A stretch of DNA of 58,189 nt from Ignavibacteria bacterium UBA2360 (GCA_002344125.1 DDTQ01000009.1:1-58189), one strand, 5' to 3'. Counted from the first letter of the stretch, positions 30,881-39,946 are shown. Notes: generated from the letters alone by a model not told the origin. Numbers and translations: made by a program.

Positions 30881-32971
30881 ATGTCAGAAGATTTTTCAAA
30901 TAACGGTTCAAATCAGAAGCCTCCCAAAAAGAGGCGGAACGAAGAATTTAACTGGAACAGGGTTTTTAAAGTAGTGCTCGGATGGAGCGCGATACTTTTC
31001 GGCTTTTTCCTGATCATGATATGGTCAAAATCAGGTGATGGCGGCGAAGTGGAAATAGGCTTTGACCAGTACCAGAGACTTCTTAACGAAGATAAGATCA
31101 AAGAAGCTGTTGTTAAGAAGCTTGATAACACTTTCACATTTCACGGTGTATTGAAACAGCCTGAGCCGCTCAATGTAGGCAATCGCCAGGTTACCGGCGA
31201 TAAGATCATAGTTCTGCTTCCGTACACAAATATTGATGACGCTGTTATCAAAACATGGAACGATAAACAAATAGCGTTCCGCATAGAAAAAGAAGATACA
31301 AGCTGGATAGGTCCGCTGATAGGCGCATTGCCGTGGATACTGATCATCGTATTCTGGATAATAATTATGCGCAGGATGCAGGGCCAGGGCGGGGGAACTA
31401 AGGGAATTTTCTCTTTCGGTAAATCCAAAGCCAAGATGCTCACAGAAAACCAATTGCGTGTAACATTTAAAGATGTTGCGGGCGCTGATGAAGCAAAATA
31501 TGAGCTTGAAGAAATTATAGAATTTTTAAGAGAGCCTTCCAAATTCCAAAGACTCGGCGGCAAGATACCAAGAGGCGTATTGCTGCTTGGACCTCCGGGA
31601 ACAGGTAAAACTTTGCTCGCAAGAGCAGTTGCCGGCGAAGCAGGCGTACCGTTTTTCAGTATCTCGGGCGCGGATTTTGTTGAGATGTTCGTTGGTGTAG
31701 GCGCTTCGCGTGTACGTGACCTGTTTGAAAAGGGTAAGAAGAACGCTCCGTGTATAATTTTCATTGATGAAATTGACGCAGTCGGCAGGCACCGCGGTGC
31801 GGGTCTTGGCGGCGGACACGATGAACGCGAGCAGACATTGAATCAGCTGCTTGTTGAAATGGATGGCTTTGAACAGAATGCAGGCGTAATAATAATTGCG
31901 GCTACCAACAGACCCGATGTACTTGATCCGGCGTTGTTAAGACCCGGCAGGTTTGACAGGCAGGTTGTTGTTGATAGACCCGATGTAAAAGGACGTGAAG
32001 GCATATTCAAAGTTCACGCAAGGAATATCCCGCTGGATAAATCAGTTTCACTGGAAGTCCTTGCAAAAGGTACCCCCGGACTCTCCGGCGCGGATATTGC
32101 AAATCTAGTGAACGAAGCTGCGCTTCTTGCGGCGCGCAAGAACCAGAACATTGTAACAATGGCAGATTTTGAAGAAGCCAAAGATAAAGTTATGATGGGT
32201 ATGGAGCGCAAGAGCTTGATAATAAGCGAAAAAGAAAAGAAGACAACAGCGTATCATGAAATTGGCCATGTACTTGTAGCCAAGATGATACCTGAATCAG
32301 ACCCGGTACATAAAGTTACAATTATACCAAGAGGCAGAGCGTTAGGCGTTACAACTTACCTGCCAATTGATGAGAAGCATACTTATTCCAAGGAATACCT
32401 TGAAGCCATGATAGCTTACGCTATGGGCGGCAGGGCGGCTGAGAAAATAGTATTCAACCAGCTAACGACCGGCGCGGGTAATGATATTGAACGCGCTACC
32501 GCGCTTGCGCGAAAAATGGTATGCGAGTGGGGCATGAGCGAAAAACTCGGTCCATTAACCTTCGGCAAAAAAGAGGAAGAGATATTCCTTGGCAGGGAAA
32601 TTTCACAGCACAGAGATTACAGCGAAGATACAGCCATTGTAATAGATGAAGAAGTAAGAACCATTGTTAACCGCGGAATGGAACGCGCAATGAAAGTGCT
32701 GAACGAAAATATGGAGATACTGCACAGGCTATCCAATGCTTTGCTTGAAAGAGAAATTCTTGACAGCGATGAAATTGATAAGATAATGCGCAATGAAACA
32801 TTGCCGCCGTTTGAGAAGATAAAAGTAAACGGTGAGATACCGAATGGCGAGTTATCAAATGGTGAGTTATCCAACAATGAGTTATCGAACGGTGTGAACG
32901 GTAAGACTGAAAACACCGGATCAGATGTAAAAACTGATGATAATAAATCAAACGATACTAAGAAAGATTAA
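30881..32971 (+). CDS. ftsH: ATP-dependent zinc metalloprotease FtsH
   Basis: Membrane-anchored AAA+ protease that degrades unstable membrane and cytosolic proteins. Transmembrane helices lie at about 32-48 and 143-162, bracketing the periplasmic domain. AAA module: Walker A GPPGTGKT (237-244), Walker B IIFIDEIDA, and the second region of homology RPDVLDPALLRPGRFDRQ. The peptidase domain carries the zinc motif HEIGH (459-463), with the later TTGAGNDIERAT region holding the third ligand. 696 residues is slightly long. The C-terminal tail has an acidic/Asn-rich extension with tandem pentapeptides (GELSN GELSN NELSN) from 15-bp DNA repeats at about 32842-32890. Confidence 0.97.
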   Translation: MSEDFSNNGSNQKPPKKRRNEEFNWNRVFKVVLGWSAILFGFFLIMIWSKSGDGGEVEIGFDQYQRLLNEDKIKEAVVKKLDNTFTFHGVLKQPEPLNVGNRQVTGDKIIVLLPYTNIDDAVIKTWNDKQIAFRIEKEDTSWIGPLIGALPWILIIVFWIIIMRRMQGQGGGTKGIFSFGKSKAKMLTENQLRVTFKDVAGADEAKYELEEIIEFLREPSKFQRLGGKIPRGVLLLGPPGTGKTLLARAVAGEAGVPFFSISGADFVEMFVGVGASRVRDLFEKGKKNAPCIIFIDEIDAVGRHRGAGLGGGHDEREQTLNQLLVEMDGFEQNAGVIIIAATNRPDVLDPALLRPGRFDRQVVVDRPDVKGREGIFKVHARNIPLDKSVSLEVLAKGTPGLSGADIANLVNEAALLAARKNQNIVTMADFEEAKDKVMMGMERKSLIISEKEKKTTAYHEIGHVLVAKMIPESDPVHKVTIIPRGRALGVTTYLPIDEKHTYSKEYLEAMIAYAMGGRAAEKIVFNQLTTGAGNDIERATALARKMVCEWGMSEKLGPLTFGKKEEEIFLGREISQHRDYSEDTAIVIDEEVRTIVNRGMERAMKVLNENMEILHRLSNALLEREILDSDEIDKIMRNETLPPFEKIKVNGEIPNGELSNGELSNNELSNGVNGKTENTGSDVKTDDNKSNDTKKD

Positions 32972-33095
32972 TATCCGTCATAAATAGTTTTTTCCAAATG
33001 CCTGCCTGGCAATTAATTTACAGGCAGGCTTTATTTTTTGGATTGAGAGATTCACATGCAAAGAGTGTAACAGCTTAAATCGGGAATTCATAAAT

Positions 33096-33136
33096 GACCC
33101 TCACCCCCTAACCCCTCTCCCAAAGGGAGAGGGGAG
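33096..33136. repeat. CACCCC...CCCTCTCCCAAAGGGAGAGGGG repeat
   Basis: gaccctcaccccctaa followed by the palindrome cccctctcccaaagggagagggg. Same general family as the copies in the restriction gene. Lies in the 258-base ftsH-kinase spacer, which otherwise shows only a cctgcctggcaa...caggcagg hairpin at about 33001-33028. Confidence 0.7.
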
Positions 33137-33230
33137 CAAAGACTCTCGGATTTGGTTTAATAGCCAGCTTTAATTAAATTTGATATAAGCAACATATTCC
33201 GCTTGTGCCTTAGAAACAAGGACAGCGGGA

Positions 33231-33899
33231 ATGGTTAGAGAATTGCAGAAAGAATATATAAATACTAATTCCACAACACCGTTTCAGGGTGAAATATACC
33301 GGAAGCTGATACATTATTCATCAGCATCTATATCTATTGGGTATCTGTTCATTCAGAAAGAAATTGTGCTGCTGGTTCTGGGTATTCTGCTTTTGCTTAT
33401 GTTCCTTGTTGAATTCATAAAGTACAAAAGCAATTTTATCTATGACCTTTATCTTAAGAATTTTAAACACATGCTCCGCGAGCATGAGTATGACAGGAAC
33501 CGCTTCCGTATAAACGGGGCATCGTGGGTGATATTTGCCGCGATATTCTGCATAATACTCTTCCCGAAGCTGATTGCGGTAACGGGTTTGTTAATGCTTT
33601 CCTTTGCAGACAGCACTTCAGCTCTTGCCGGAAGGCTTTTCGGCAAAAAGCAGTACGCGCCAAACAGGTCATATGTCGGCTCAATTACATTTTTTGTTGT
33701 TGGGTTGCTTGTGATGTTCCTTGCGCCAAAATATTTCTATACGGTCACTGAGTACTCGATAGTTTTGATCGCGGTAATAGCAACAACGGTTGCGGATGGA
33801 TTGAGTCTGCCAATAGACGATAATTTTACCATTCCCGTTGTATGCTGCAGTGTATTATATTTGCTGTATATATTGTTTTACCCGGGGATTGTGTTTTAA
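33231..33899 (+). CDS. SEC59/DGK1/VTE5-family lipid or polyprenol kinase-like protein
   Basis: 222-residue integral membrane protein with six or seven hydrophobic helices. The signature features of the DGK1/dolichol kinase/VTE5 group are visible: IYRKLIHYSSASISIGYL near the start, LSFADSTSALAGRLFGKKQYAPNRSYVGSITFFVVGLLVMF in the centre (CTP-binding region in characterised members) and ATTVADGLSLPIDDNFTIPVV near the end. Characterised relatives phosphorylate dolichol, diacylglycerol or phytol using CTP. The substrate here is unknown. The GTG/ATG region upstream contains a CCTTAGAAACAAGG repeat. Confidence 0.85.
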   Translation: MVRELQKEYINTNSTTPFQGEIYRKLIHYSSASISIGYLFIQKEIVLLVLGILLLLMFLVEFIKYKSNFIYDLYLKNFKHMLREHEYDRNRFRINGASWVIFAAIFCIILFPKLIAVTGLLMLSFADSTSALAGRLFGKKQYAPNRSYVGSITFFVVGLLVMFLAPKYFYTVTEYSIVLIAVIATTVADGLSLPIDDNFTIPVVCCSVLYLLYILFYPGIVF

Positions 33900-33902
33900 A
33901 AA

Positions 33903-33979
33903 GACCTCACCCCAAATCGCGCTAAAGTACGATTTTACTCCTCCCTTAATAACAAGGCTTGCAGTCCAAAGGAGAGGGG
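33903..33979. repeat. Palindromic repeat with a 26-nt loop sequence
   Basis: gacctcacccca...ctcc-cttaataacaaggcttgcagtccaaa-ggagagggg. The CCTTAnnAACAAGGCTTGCAGTCC loop recurs at 49818-49850 (inverted), and its CCTTAGAAACAAGG core also stands at 33208-33221 and 43703-43716. Confidence 0.6.
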
Positions 33980-34012
33980 AAGTTATCAAACTGTCTTATA
34001 ATATATATTGTC

Positions 34013-34032
34013 ATTCCTGCGAAGGCAGGAAT
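34013..34032. repeat. ATTCCTGC-GAAG-GCAGGAAT hairpin
   Basis: Perfect 8-bp stem with a GAAG loop in the spacer before ychF. Similar tgcctacgcagg-type hairpins occur near 8009-8022. Confidence 0.55.
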
Positions 34033-34172
34033 CTTATAATGTTTCAACCTTAATTTTTCCCAAATGAATTTTCTTGAAACAGTCTGAATAAGAAAAATGA
34101 TTTTTAGTATAAAGAATAAAAAAATAAATCCAAATTTAAATAGATTCCCCTTTTAGCGGGAATGAGGAAATC

Positions 34173-35285
34173 ATGGGCTTAAAATGCGGTATTGTAGGTT
34201 TACCAAATGTAGGTAAATCAACCCTGTTCAATTGCTTAACTTCATCCCAGGCAGCGGAAGCTGCCAATTATCCGTTTTGTACCATAGAACCGAATATCGG
34301 TGTCGTGACAGTCCCCGATAAACGCGTTGATGAGCTTGTAAATCTGTACAAATCCAAAAAAATTGTAAAAACGGTAATTGAGTTCGTTGATATTGCGGGA
34401 CTCGTTGCCGGCGCTTCAAAGGGCGAGGGTCTCGGCAACAAATTCCTTTCACACATCCGCGAAGTGGACGCGATTGTTCACATTGTGCGCTGCTTTGAAA
34501 ACGAGAATGTTATTCATGTTAATAACAAAGTTGATCCCAAAGCTGATATTGAGATCATAGAAACTGAACTGATCTTAAAGGATATTGAAACCATTGAAGC
34601 CAAAATCCAGAAAACCGAAAAGGGACTTAAGACGGGTGATAAAAAGATCAAGGATGAATACGCAAGCTATCTTGACCTGAAAAAGCATCTGGAATCCGGC
34701 AGGCTTGCCAAGTATTTTATCAATGAATACAAAAAAAATCATTCACCCGATGATTACAAACATCTGCATGAGTTGAATCTGTTGACAGATAAACATGTAC
34801 TATATGTTGCAAACGTGGATGACAAAAATATCGGCGGCAATGAGTATTCAAAGATAGTTCAGGAAATTGCGCAGAAAGAAGGCGAAGAGGCTATAGTGCT
34901 TTCTGTCGGAATTGAATCCGAAATATCACAGCTTGAGCCGGATGAAAAAGCTGAATTCCTGAAGGAGCTTGGGATCGAAGAGCCTGGGCTTGATAAACTT
35001 ATCCACACAGCGTATCATTTGCTGGGATTGAAAACTTTCTTTACCGCGGGTGAAAAGGAAGTGCATGCATGGACCTTTGTGCAGGGCACAAAGGCGCCGC
35101 AGGCGGCGGGTATTATTCACACCGATTTTGAGCATGGCTTTATAAGAGCTGAAATTATGAGTTATGATGACTTGATAAAGCTTGGCAGCGAAGCTGCCGT
35201 GAAGGAAAAGGGTTTAATGCGCGTTGAGGGCAAGGAATACGAAGTGAAAGACGGCGATGTGGTGTATTTCAGGTTTAATGTGTAA
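34173..35285 (+). CDS. ychF: Ribosome-binding ATPase/GTPase YchF (OLA1 family)
   Basis: Conserved TRAFAC P-loop NTPase that binds ribosomes. The G1 motif is GLPNVGKS near residue 8. NYPFCTIEPNIGVV is the switch I region, and FVDIAGLVAGASKGEGLGNKFL is the G3 motif with its YchF-specific extension. The helical insert covers about 120-210. The C-terminal TGS-like domain includes HAWTFVQGTKAPQAAGIIHTDFEHGFIRAEIMSYDDL. 370 residues is standard. A ribosome-binding site GAGG precedes the ATG. Confidence 0.97.
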   Translation: MGLKCGIVGLPNVGKSTLFNCLTSSQAAEAANYPFCTIEPNIGVVTVPDKRVDELVNLYKSKKIVKTVIEFVDIAGLVAGASKGEGLGNKFLSHIREVDAIVHIVRCFENENVIHVNNKVDPKADIEIIETELILKDIETIEAKIQKTEKGLKTGDKKIKDEYASYLDLKKHLESGRLAKYFINEYKKNHSPDDYKHLHELNLLTDKHVLYVANVDDKNIGGNEYSKIVQEIAQKEGEEAIVLSVGIESEISQLEPDEKAEFLKELGIEEPGLDKLIHTAYHLLGLKTFFTAGEKEVHAWTFVQGTKAPQAAGIIHTDFEHGFIRAEIMSYDDLIKLGSEAAVKEKGLMRVEGKEYEVKDGDVVYFRFNV

Positions 35286-35314
35286 AGATATAAGTTGGTC
35301 TATCAAATGCTTTT

Positions 35315-35343
35315 TTGCGAGGAGCGAAGCGACAAAGCAATCT
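35315..35343. repeat. TTGCGAGGAGCGAAGCGAC...AAGCAATCT repeat
   Basis: Dispersed sequence shared with 52309-52360 (ttgcgaggagc...gaagaagcaatctc), where a longer insert sits between the conserved ends. Confidence 0.55.
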
Positions 35344-35429
35344 TATAAATTAAGCAATATGTTTCCTGAAGTTGTTTTATTTAAGATGTTTTCAGTAAGA
35401 TATCTAATAACATATTTAATATTACATAT

Positions 35430-35924
35430 ATGAACGTTAAATTAATTTTACCGATCCTGTTCTTTTTAATTTCAATAAATGTACTCTCACAGCATACTGT
35501 GATTGATAAACTTTCCAATACAACCGATATTAAAGTCGTATGGGAAGTTTCAACTGATGAGATCGAGAAAGGTATTTCAGGAGGATTGCTGTATCCTGAA
35601 ATGCAGTTCAGCCGTTATGAACTGCTTGGCGTGCCTAAAGAGAATTATACAATAAAAGTAATTCTGCACGGACCGGCCGGCAAGTTTCTGCTGACGGACG
35701 AAAAATACAAAGAGGTAACAGGTACGGATGTACCCAATCCAAACAAAGAGCAGGTAGCCAAGCTTTTGAGTCAGGGTGTTGGCGTTGAGCTTTGCATCGT
35801 CACTATGGAAATGAACAAGTGGACCGAAAGCGATATTCTGCCCGGGGTATCAATAATTTATGTCGGCGCTTACCCAAGGCTCACAGACCTGCAATACCAG
35901 GGATATAAGTATATAAGGTATTAA
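35430..35924 (+). CDS. Exported DsrE-family protein
   Basis: 164 residues with a signal peptide (1-20, SINVLSQ). The mature part resembles DsrE/DsrF-like proteins: VVWEVSTDEIEKG, YTIKVILHGPAGKFLLTDEKYKE, a QGVGVELCIVTMEMNKWTESDILPGV segment with the conserved cysteine, and YVGAYPRLTDLQYQGYKYIRY. Cytoplasmic DsrE proteins relay sulfur through this cysteine. Periplasmic forms are common but uncharacterised. It stands alone between ychF and a REP-rich spacer. Confidence 0.82.
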   Translation: MNVKLILPILFFLISINVLSQHTVIDKLSNTTDIKVVWEVSTDEIEKGISGGLLYPEMQFSRYELLGVPKENYTIKVILHGPAGKFLLTDEKYKEVTGTDVPNPNKEQVAKLLSQGVGVELCIVTMEMNKWTESDILPGVSIIYVGAYPRLTDLQYQGYKYIRY

Positions 35925-35940
35925 GTTAAAAAATTGTTAC

Positions 35941-36036
35941 GTAGTCGAAGCCTTTCAGGCTTCGTACCCGGTAATACGTTTTATCTTAAACGAGCCACTC
36001 TCAAAGCCAGTCCTTCGGCTGAAAGGACTCGACTAC
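35941..36036. repeat. Inverted pair of GTAG-type REP palindromes
   Basis: Plus-strand copy 35941-35964 (GTAGTCGA, AGCC-TTTCA-GGCT) and minus-strand copy 36010-36036 (GTAGTCGA, then GTCCTT-loop-AAGGAC). Here the GTAG ends point outward; the pair at 17-94 has them inward. The rest of the spacer to 36319 holds two further copies of a tcaa(a)gccagtct phrase and no gene. Confidence 0.7.
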
Positions 36037-36319
36037 GAAGGCGCCGTAGTAGAACAACTGTCAAGCCAGTCTTACAGCCTTTAGGGATCGCTTAAAAAGT
36101 CAAAGCCAGTCTTGAAGTTTTTACGTTTCGCTTTAAAATCTAACTTTTACAGCATAGTCACACACCATAAACCGCAATGTCAAATAATAAAGAACCTGTT
36201 ATCGGGTTTTTTTGTTGATATACATAGAATTAATAATTTCCGGTTTTTCATTTGAATTTTCATTTTTTATATATTAATTTAAGGAAATTCAGATAATCTC
36301 ATCAAAAAACACTAACATA

Positions 36320-37609
36320 ATGAGAATATTTTTTACAATATTACTATCAGCCCTCCTTCTCAGTCTATATCCAGCGCCCGCGGTTTCACAGGAATTTTTA
36401 CGGAAGCCTGAATTATTTAACCTGGATATACTGAATTTTTATTCCACCGAAGGTACGCGCTCGCGCGTGGATGTGTATGTTGAAATTCCATTGAAGAACA
36501 TGGAGTTTAAAAAGTCCAAAACCATCAAGAATACCTATATCTCAAAATTCGATCTGAATATTGATGTAAAAGATAAATCCGGTGATATTATATACAATAA
36601 TGTTTCAAAAGAAGAGGTAAGCACTCAGCAAACAGGCCAGGAGTATCTTTCTCAGAATTCGCAGATATTGACCCGTAATTTGTTCCTGCCGCCCGGTGAT
36701 TATGAAGTATTTGTTTCAGTATATGAGCCAAGCACCAAAAATAAGACTGAAAAAACGCGTGAGCTTAAAGTTGAGGATTATTCAACCCCGCCGCTGAGCA
36801 TAAGTGATGTGATGATAGTTTCCAGGTTATCTTCAAATGACGGGAAAAAAATAATCACCCCTGATGTTGGCAGGAATGTTGCTGCGATTGATACATTTTA
36901 CCTCTTTTATTACGTGTATAAAAATAACGATGATGAAAAGGTGGAATTGAATTGCAGAATACTTGACCCCGAAAAGAAGGAAGTTTACACAAAGACGGAA
37001 GTAATTGATGTATCAAACGGAATTTCATTCCAGAACCAGGTTTTTATGCCTGTACCGACCGCTGATTTTGGGTACGGCAAGTACACCATTGAAATAACCG
37101 CCGCAAGCAATAATTATAACTCAACCACAGACTCATGGTTCGAGAACCTGAGCCTTGACCTGCCGCTGCCAATGAAAGATATTGATGTTCTGGTGGAACA
37201 GCTGCAATACATTGCCAAAGGCGATGAAATGGATTATATCAGAAGAGCTAAAACGGATGTTGATAAACAAAAGCGGTTTTTGGATTTCTGGAAGAAAAAA
37301 GATCCGAGTCCAAACACCAAACGCAACGAAGTTATGCAGGAATATTACAGAAGGATAAATGCCGCCAATAAATTTTTCGGGAATGTTTACACAGCCGGCT
37401 GGCGAACTGATATGGGAATGGTGTATATTATATTTGGTGAGCCAAATAACATTGAACGCCACCCGTACGAAATGGATTCAAAACCATACGAGGTTTGGGA
37501 ATATTACCAGGATAACAAACAATTCGTATTTGTGGATAATACGGGGTTTGGTGACTACAGGCTGGTTTCACCTATTTGGGATACATTCAGGTATGAAAAT
37601 TACAGGTAA
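36320..37609 (+). CDS. GWxTD domain-containing exported protein
   Basis: 429 residues with a signal peptide (about 1-24, ending PAVSQ). The first 280 residues are beta-rich. About 330-425 hold the GWxTD domain named after its motif: YRRINAANKFFGNVYTAGWRTDMGMVYIIFGEPNNIERHP, followed by YEVWEYYQ, FVFVDNTGFGDYRLVSP. The domain is found in FCB-group and Acidobacteria proteins and has no assigned function. A terminator follows closely, so it is a single-gene unit. Confidence 0.9.
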   Translation: MRIFFTILLSALLLSLYPAPAVSQEFLRKPELFNLDILNFYSTEGTRSRVDVYVEIPLKNMEFKKSKTIKNTYISKFDLNIDVKDKSGDIIYNNVSKEEVSTQQTGQEYLSQNSQILTRNLFLPPGDYEVFVSVYEPSTKNKTEKTRELKVEDYSTPPLSISDVMIVSRLSSNDGKKIITPDVGRNVAAIDTFYLFYYVYKNNDDEKVELNCRILDPEKKEVYTKTEVIDVSNGISFQNQVFMPVPTADFGYGKYTIEITAASNNYNSTTDSWFENLSLDLPLPMKDIDVLVEQLQYIAKGDEMDYIRRAKTDVDKQKRFLDFWKKKDPSPNTKRNEVMQEYYRRINAANKFFGNVYTAGWRTDMGMVYIIFGEPNNIERHPYEMDSKPYEVWEYYQDNKQFVFVDNTGFGDYRLVSPIWDTFRYENYR

Positions 37610-37633
37610 CAAAAAGTATTTTTGTGTATAGCA

Positions 37634-37662
37634 AAAAAGCCGCATTCAATGCGGCTTTTTTA
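37634..37662 (+). terminator. Rho-independent terminator
   Basis: Stem aaaaagccgcatt / aatgcggcttttt (37634-37659) around a single-base turn region, followed by Ts; ends the GWxTD gene. Confidence 0.88.
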
Positions 37663-38210
37663 TTTGTTAATTTTCAATTGATTTCACGCATTGGTATGTG
37701 ACTGATTACTACCGCAGTATTGGCTAAGCGTCACAAAGAACATAATAAATTGGAAACCATGATTAAAAATTATACTTAAATTATAAAATATTTCTGATTT
37801 TTTAATGCAAACTATTCTTAACTATTGACAAAACAGAAATACTATACTATTTTTGTATAAATTACCTAAGCGCAATGAAAACATTGTAGAAAATGAGCCT
37901 TAAAGCCTTAAAATTTATTAGTGTTTTCCTACCTAATATTTATACATTAGGTGACAGCTATTATTACTGTCAAGGAACTATAAAAATAAATACCTTTGCA
38001 ACTAATTATACTAACACAAAAGAGAAATTTAGAACAAAAAAAGAATTTTCTGTTTTTTTTTGTTTGGAAATACGTCTATACAAAAATTATAGCACAAATT
38101 TATTAAACTATTTAATAGCTTAGAATTATCATGGAGGTAAATTAAAATCAAAATCTAACTTACAAATCAAAATGAAAAATAAAAATTGTGAAACTTTTAG
38201 AAATTAGAAT
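37663..38210. other. AT-rich spacer, probable promoter, no convincing gene
   Basis: A 76-codon frame (37893-38123) lacks a ribosome-binding site and any recognisable feature. A small hairpin cctaat/attagg lies at about 37930-37951. A Bacteroidota-type promoter lies at 37825-37855. A GGAGG sits at 38132 but is not close to a start codon. Confidence 0.5.
37825..37855 (+). promoter_or_regulatory. Bacteroidota-type promoter upstream of the AT-rich three-gene block
   Basis: TTG (37825-37827, within ttgaca), 20-nt spacer, TATTTTTG (37848-37855). It could drive the 38211-43309 block with a long leader of about 350 nt. Confidence 0.5.
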
Positions 38211-38948
38211 ATGGATAAGTATAAAAAAAGAAGAGTTATAAACAGAATTTTTGTTTTTGGTATTTTTTCTATTTGTACACTTTGTAATATTGGATGCAAT
38301 GATGAACAAAATGACAACAATGCTAATAACGTTAGACCAGCTTGTATTGAGGTTACTGAAAAGCTTCAAATTATTGAGTCTGACTATATGGCAACTGTAA
38401 TTATTGGGCAAAATCAACATAGATCTTTTACCCTGGAAAGAGTGTATTGGGACGATTACTCTCAAAAGGCATTTAAAGAAAAATGTAATGTTAAACTAAA
38501 TTACAAGACAAATTCAAATTCAGAACTCACCCATGTAGATAAGATAGAAACAGGTAACGGAAGTGAAGAGCAATTAATTCAAAATTTAACTGATTATCAT
38601 AATGCTTGCTATAATAGTTTGGGGGGGTTCCATATTATAGCGATTGATGATCTTTCTAACCGATCTGCGTTACCAGATGCAGCCGGTCTTACACATAGAA
38701 ATCCAAATTATTCATTTGTGCTTAGTGGGTATATTATTGACAATACCAGTCCGGAAACGGTTGAAGCCCTGAAAAGACTGGTTACGGCGCATGAAATTGG
38801 TCATCAGTTTGGAATCTCCAGAGACGAACATGGTGTTCATGGAGGGCTTGGGAATGAATGTTGCCTTATGCATTCTCCAGTACCCTACTATAATTGTAAT
38901 ATGACTTCTGTTTTCTTTTGTAATGATCACGCCTGCGCGCTCAATTAA
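38211..38948 (+). CDS. Probable lipoprotein with metzincin-like zinc-protease motif
   Basis: 245 residues. An N-terminal hydrophobic segment ends in a lipobox-like TLCNIGC (about residue 29), suggesting a lipoprotein. The zinc signature HEIGHQFG lies at about residues 194-201 and is followed by ISRDEHG. The Gly fits HExxHxxG of metzincins, but the expected third ligand (His/Asp three residues after Gly) is Arg, with Asp next and His two later. LMHSPVPYY supplies a Met that could be the Met-turn. Several cysteines follow (NECC, CNMTSVFFCNDHAC). A metallopeptidase is likely. It belongs to an AT-rich block with the next two genes. Confidence 0.75.
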   Translation: MDKYKKRRVINRIFVFGIFSICTLCNIGCNDEQNDNNANNVRPACIEVTEKLQIIESDYMATVIIGQNQHRSFTLERVYWDDYSQKAFKEKCNVKLNYKTNSNSELTHVDKIETGNGSEEQLIQNLTDYHNACYNSLGGFHIIAIDDLSNRSALPDAAGLTHRNPNYSFVLSGYIIDNTSPETVEALKRLVTAHEIGHQFGISRDEHGVHGGLGNECCLMHSPVPYYNCNMTSVFFCNDHACALN

Positions 38949-38969
38949 AAAATTAAAAGGAAATCTATC

Positions 38970-39944
38970 ATGAGCAAGATAAAAAAAACAAGTTGTATTT
39001 TGTTAATAGTTGTATTCATCTTTTCCATAAAATGGACATTTAACCCAAACAATCAACAAGTAAACTCTAGTAACCAAAATGAAAAAAAACAAAATGTTTG
39101 CCTTATAAAACTCGAAATCTCAATTGAAAAAACCTCCTTTCTAGAAGGCGAAAGCATATGGTTAACCGTCAAGTTTAAAAATATGGGTACAAAAAAAGAT
39201 TCTTTGAAAAATTTGAATGAACACGAAATCTTAAGCTCAATAATTTTAAAGGATAATTCTGGGAAAGTGGCCAATTTTAAGGGACTTTCGACATACTTAT
39301 TAAGAGATAGATATTATTTGCTTCAACCGAATGAAAGCGTAGAATTTAATTTAGAATTAACCTATAGCTATGGAACAGAGAAAGAAAAACTGCCAGAGAA
39401 TAAAGTAGCATTTGCCAAACCGTATTTTTTCCCCCCAGGTAACTATAACGTAAAAATAGAAGTATCTGATGAAGATAGAAATTTAGAAATTTCTTCAAAT
39501 GAAATTGTCTTTTCAGTTAAAGAGCCCGAAAATATAGATTTTGAAGCTTTAACGGAATTGAGAAAGATTTATGGAATGTATGATGTCACGGATAATGAAA
39601 AAGAACAAAAAATTCAGGCGTATAAAACATTTTTGGAAAAATATTCAAAAAGTAGATACTTTGAACAGACTTTTAATCAATGGGTAGTTACTAAAGGTCT
39701 TTCTGGTGTTGCGTATTCAATTGATATTGCAGATGATATTATGGAATTTTTAAATCAAAGTCCTAATTCAATGTATACCCACTCATTAATGTGGTATTTG
39801 GCAGATGTGACCACCAAATTTGCAGGAGGGAAAGGTAAAGCCATTGAATTACTTAAAACTTTAAAAAAAGATTATCCGAATACGAGAATTAATTCCGCCG
39901 CTTCCAAGATTCTTAAAAGCGATCGTTTTGGGGAGGAAGAGTAG
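38970..39944 (+). CDS. Exported protein of unknown function with Ig-like N-terminal part
   Basis: 324 residues with an N-terminal signal anchor (about 8-24). Residues about 45-175 look beta-rich and Ig-like (LEISIEKTSFLEGESIWLTVKFKNMG, PGNYNVKIEVSDEDRN). The C-terminal half is helical, with a TPR-like feel (QAYKTFLEKYSKSRYFEQTF, AIELLKTLKKDYPNTRINSAASKIL). A GGAAAT ribosome-binding site precedes the ATG. It lies 21 bases after the protease-like gene, and the next gene starts 2 bases after its stop, so the three are co-transcribed. No family recognised. Confidence 0.72.
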   Translation: MSKIKKTSCILLIVVFIFSIKWTFNPNNQQVNSSNQNEKKQNVCLIKLEISIEKTSFLEGESIWLTVKFKNMGTKKDSLKNLNEHEILSSIILKDNSGKVANFKGLSTYLLRDRYYLLQPNESVEFNLELTYSYGTEKEKLPENKVAFAKPYFFPPGNYNVKIEVSDEDRNLEISSNEIVFSVKEPENIDFEALTELRKIYGMYDVTDNEKEQKIQAYKTFLEKYSKSRYFEQTFNQWVVTKGLSGVAYSIDIADDIMEFLNQSPNSMYTHSLMWYLADVTTKFAGGKGKAIELLKTLKKDYPNTRINSAASKILKSDRFGEEE

Positions 39945-39946
39945 AT

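Noticed and set aside
37825..37848. Sigma-70 style promoter ttgaca...tatact
   Set aside because: The spacing between the two boxes is only about 12 nt. The Bacteroidota reading (TTG, 20 nt, TATTTTTG) fits better.
37893..38123. 76-codon frame after a good promoter
   Set aside because: Low-complexity AT-rich composition, no ribosome-binding site, no recognisable domain. Kept as a spacer; could be reconsidered if transcript data show translation.
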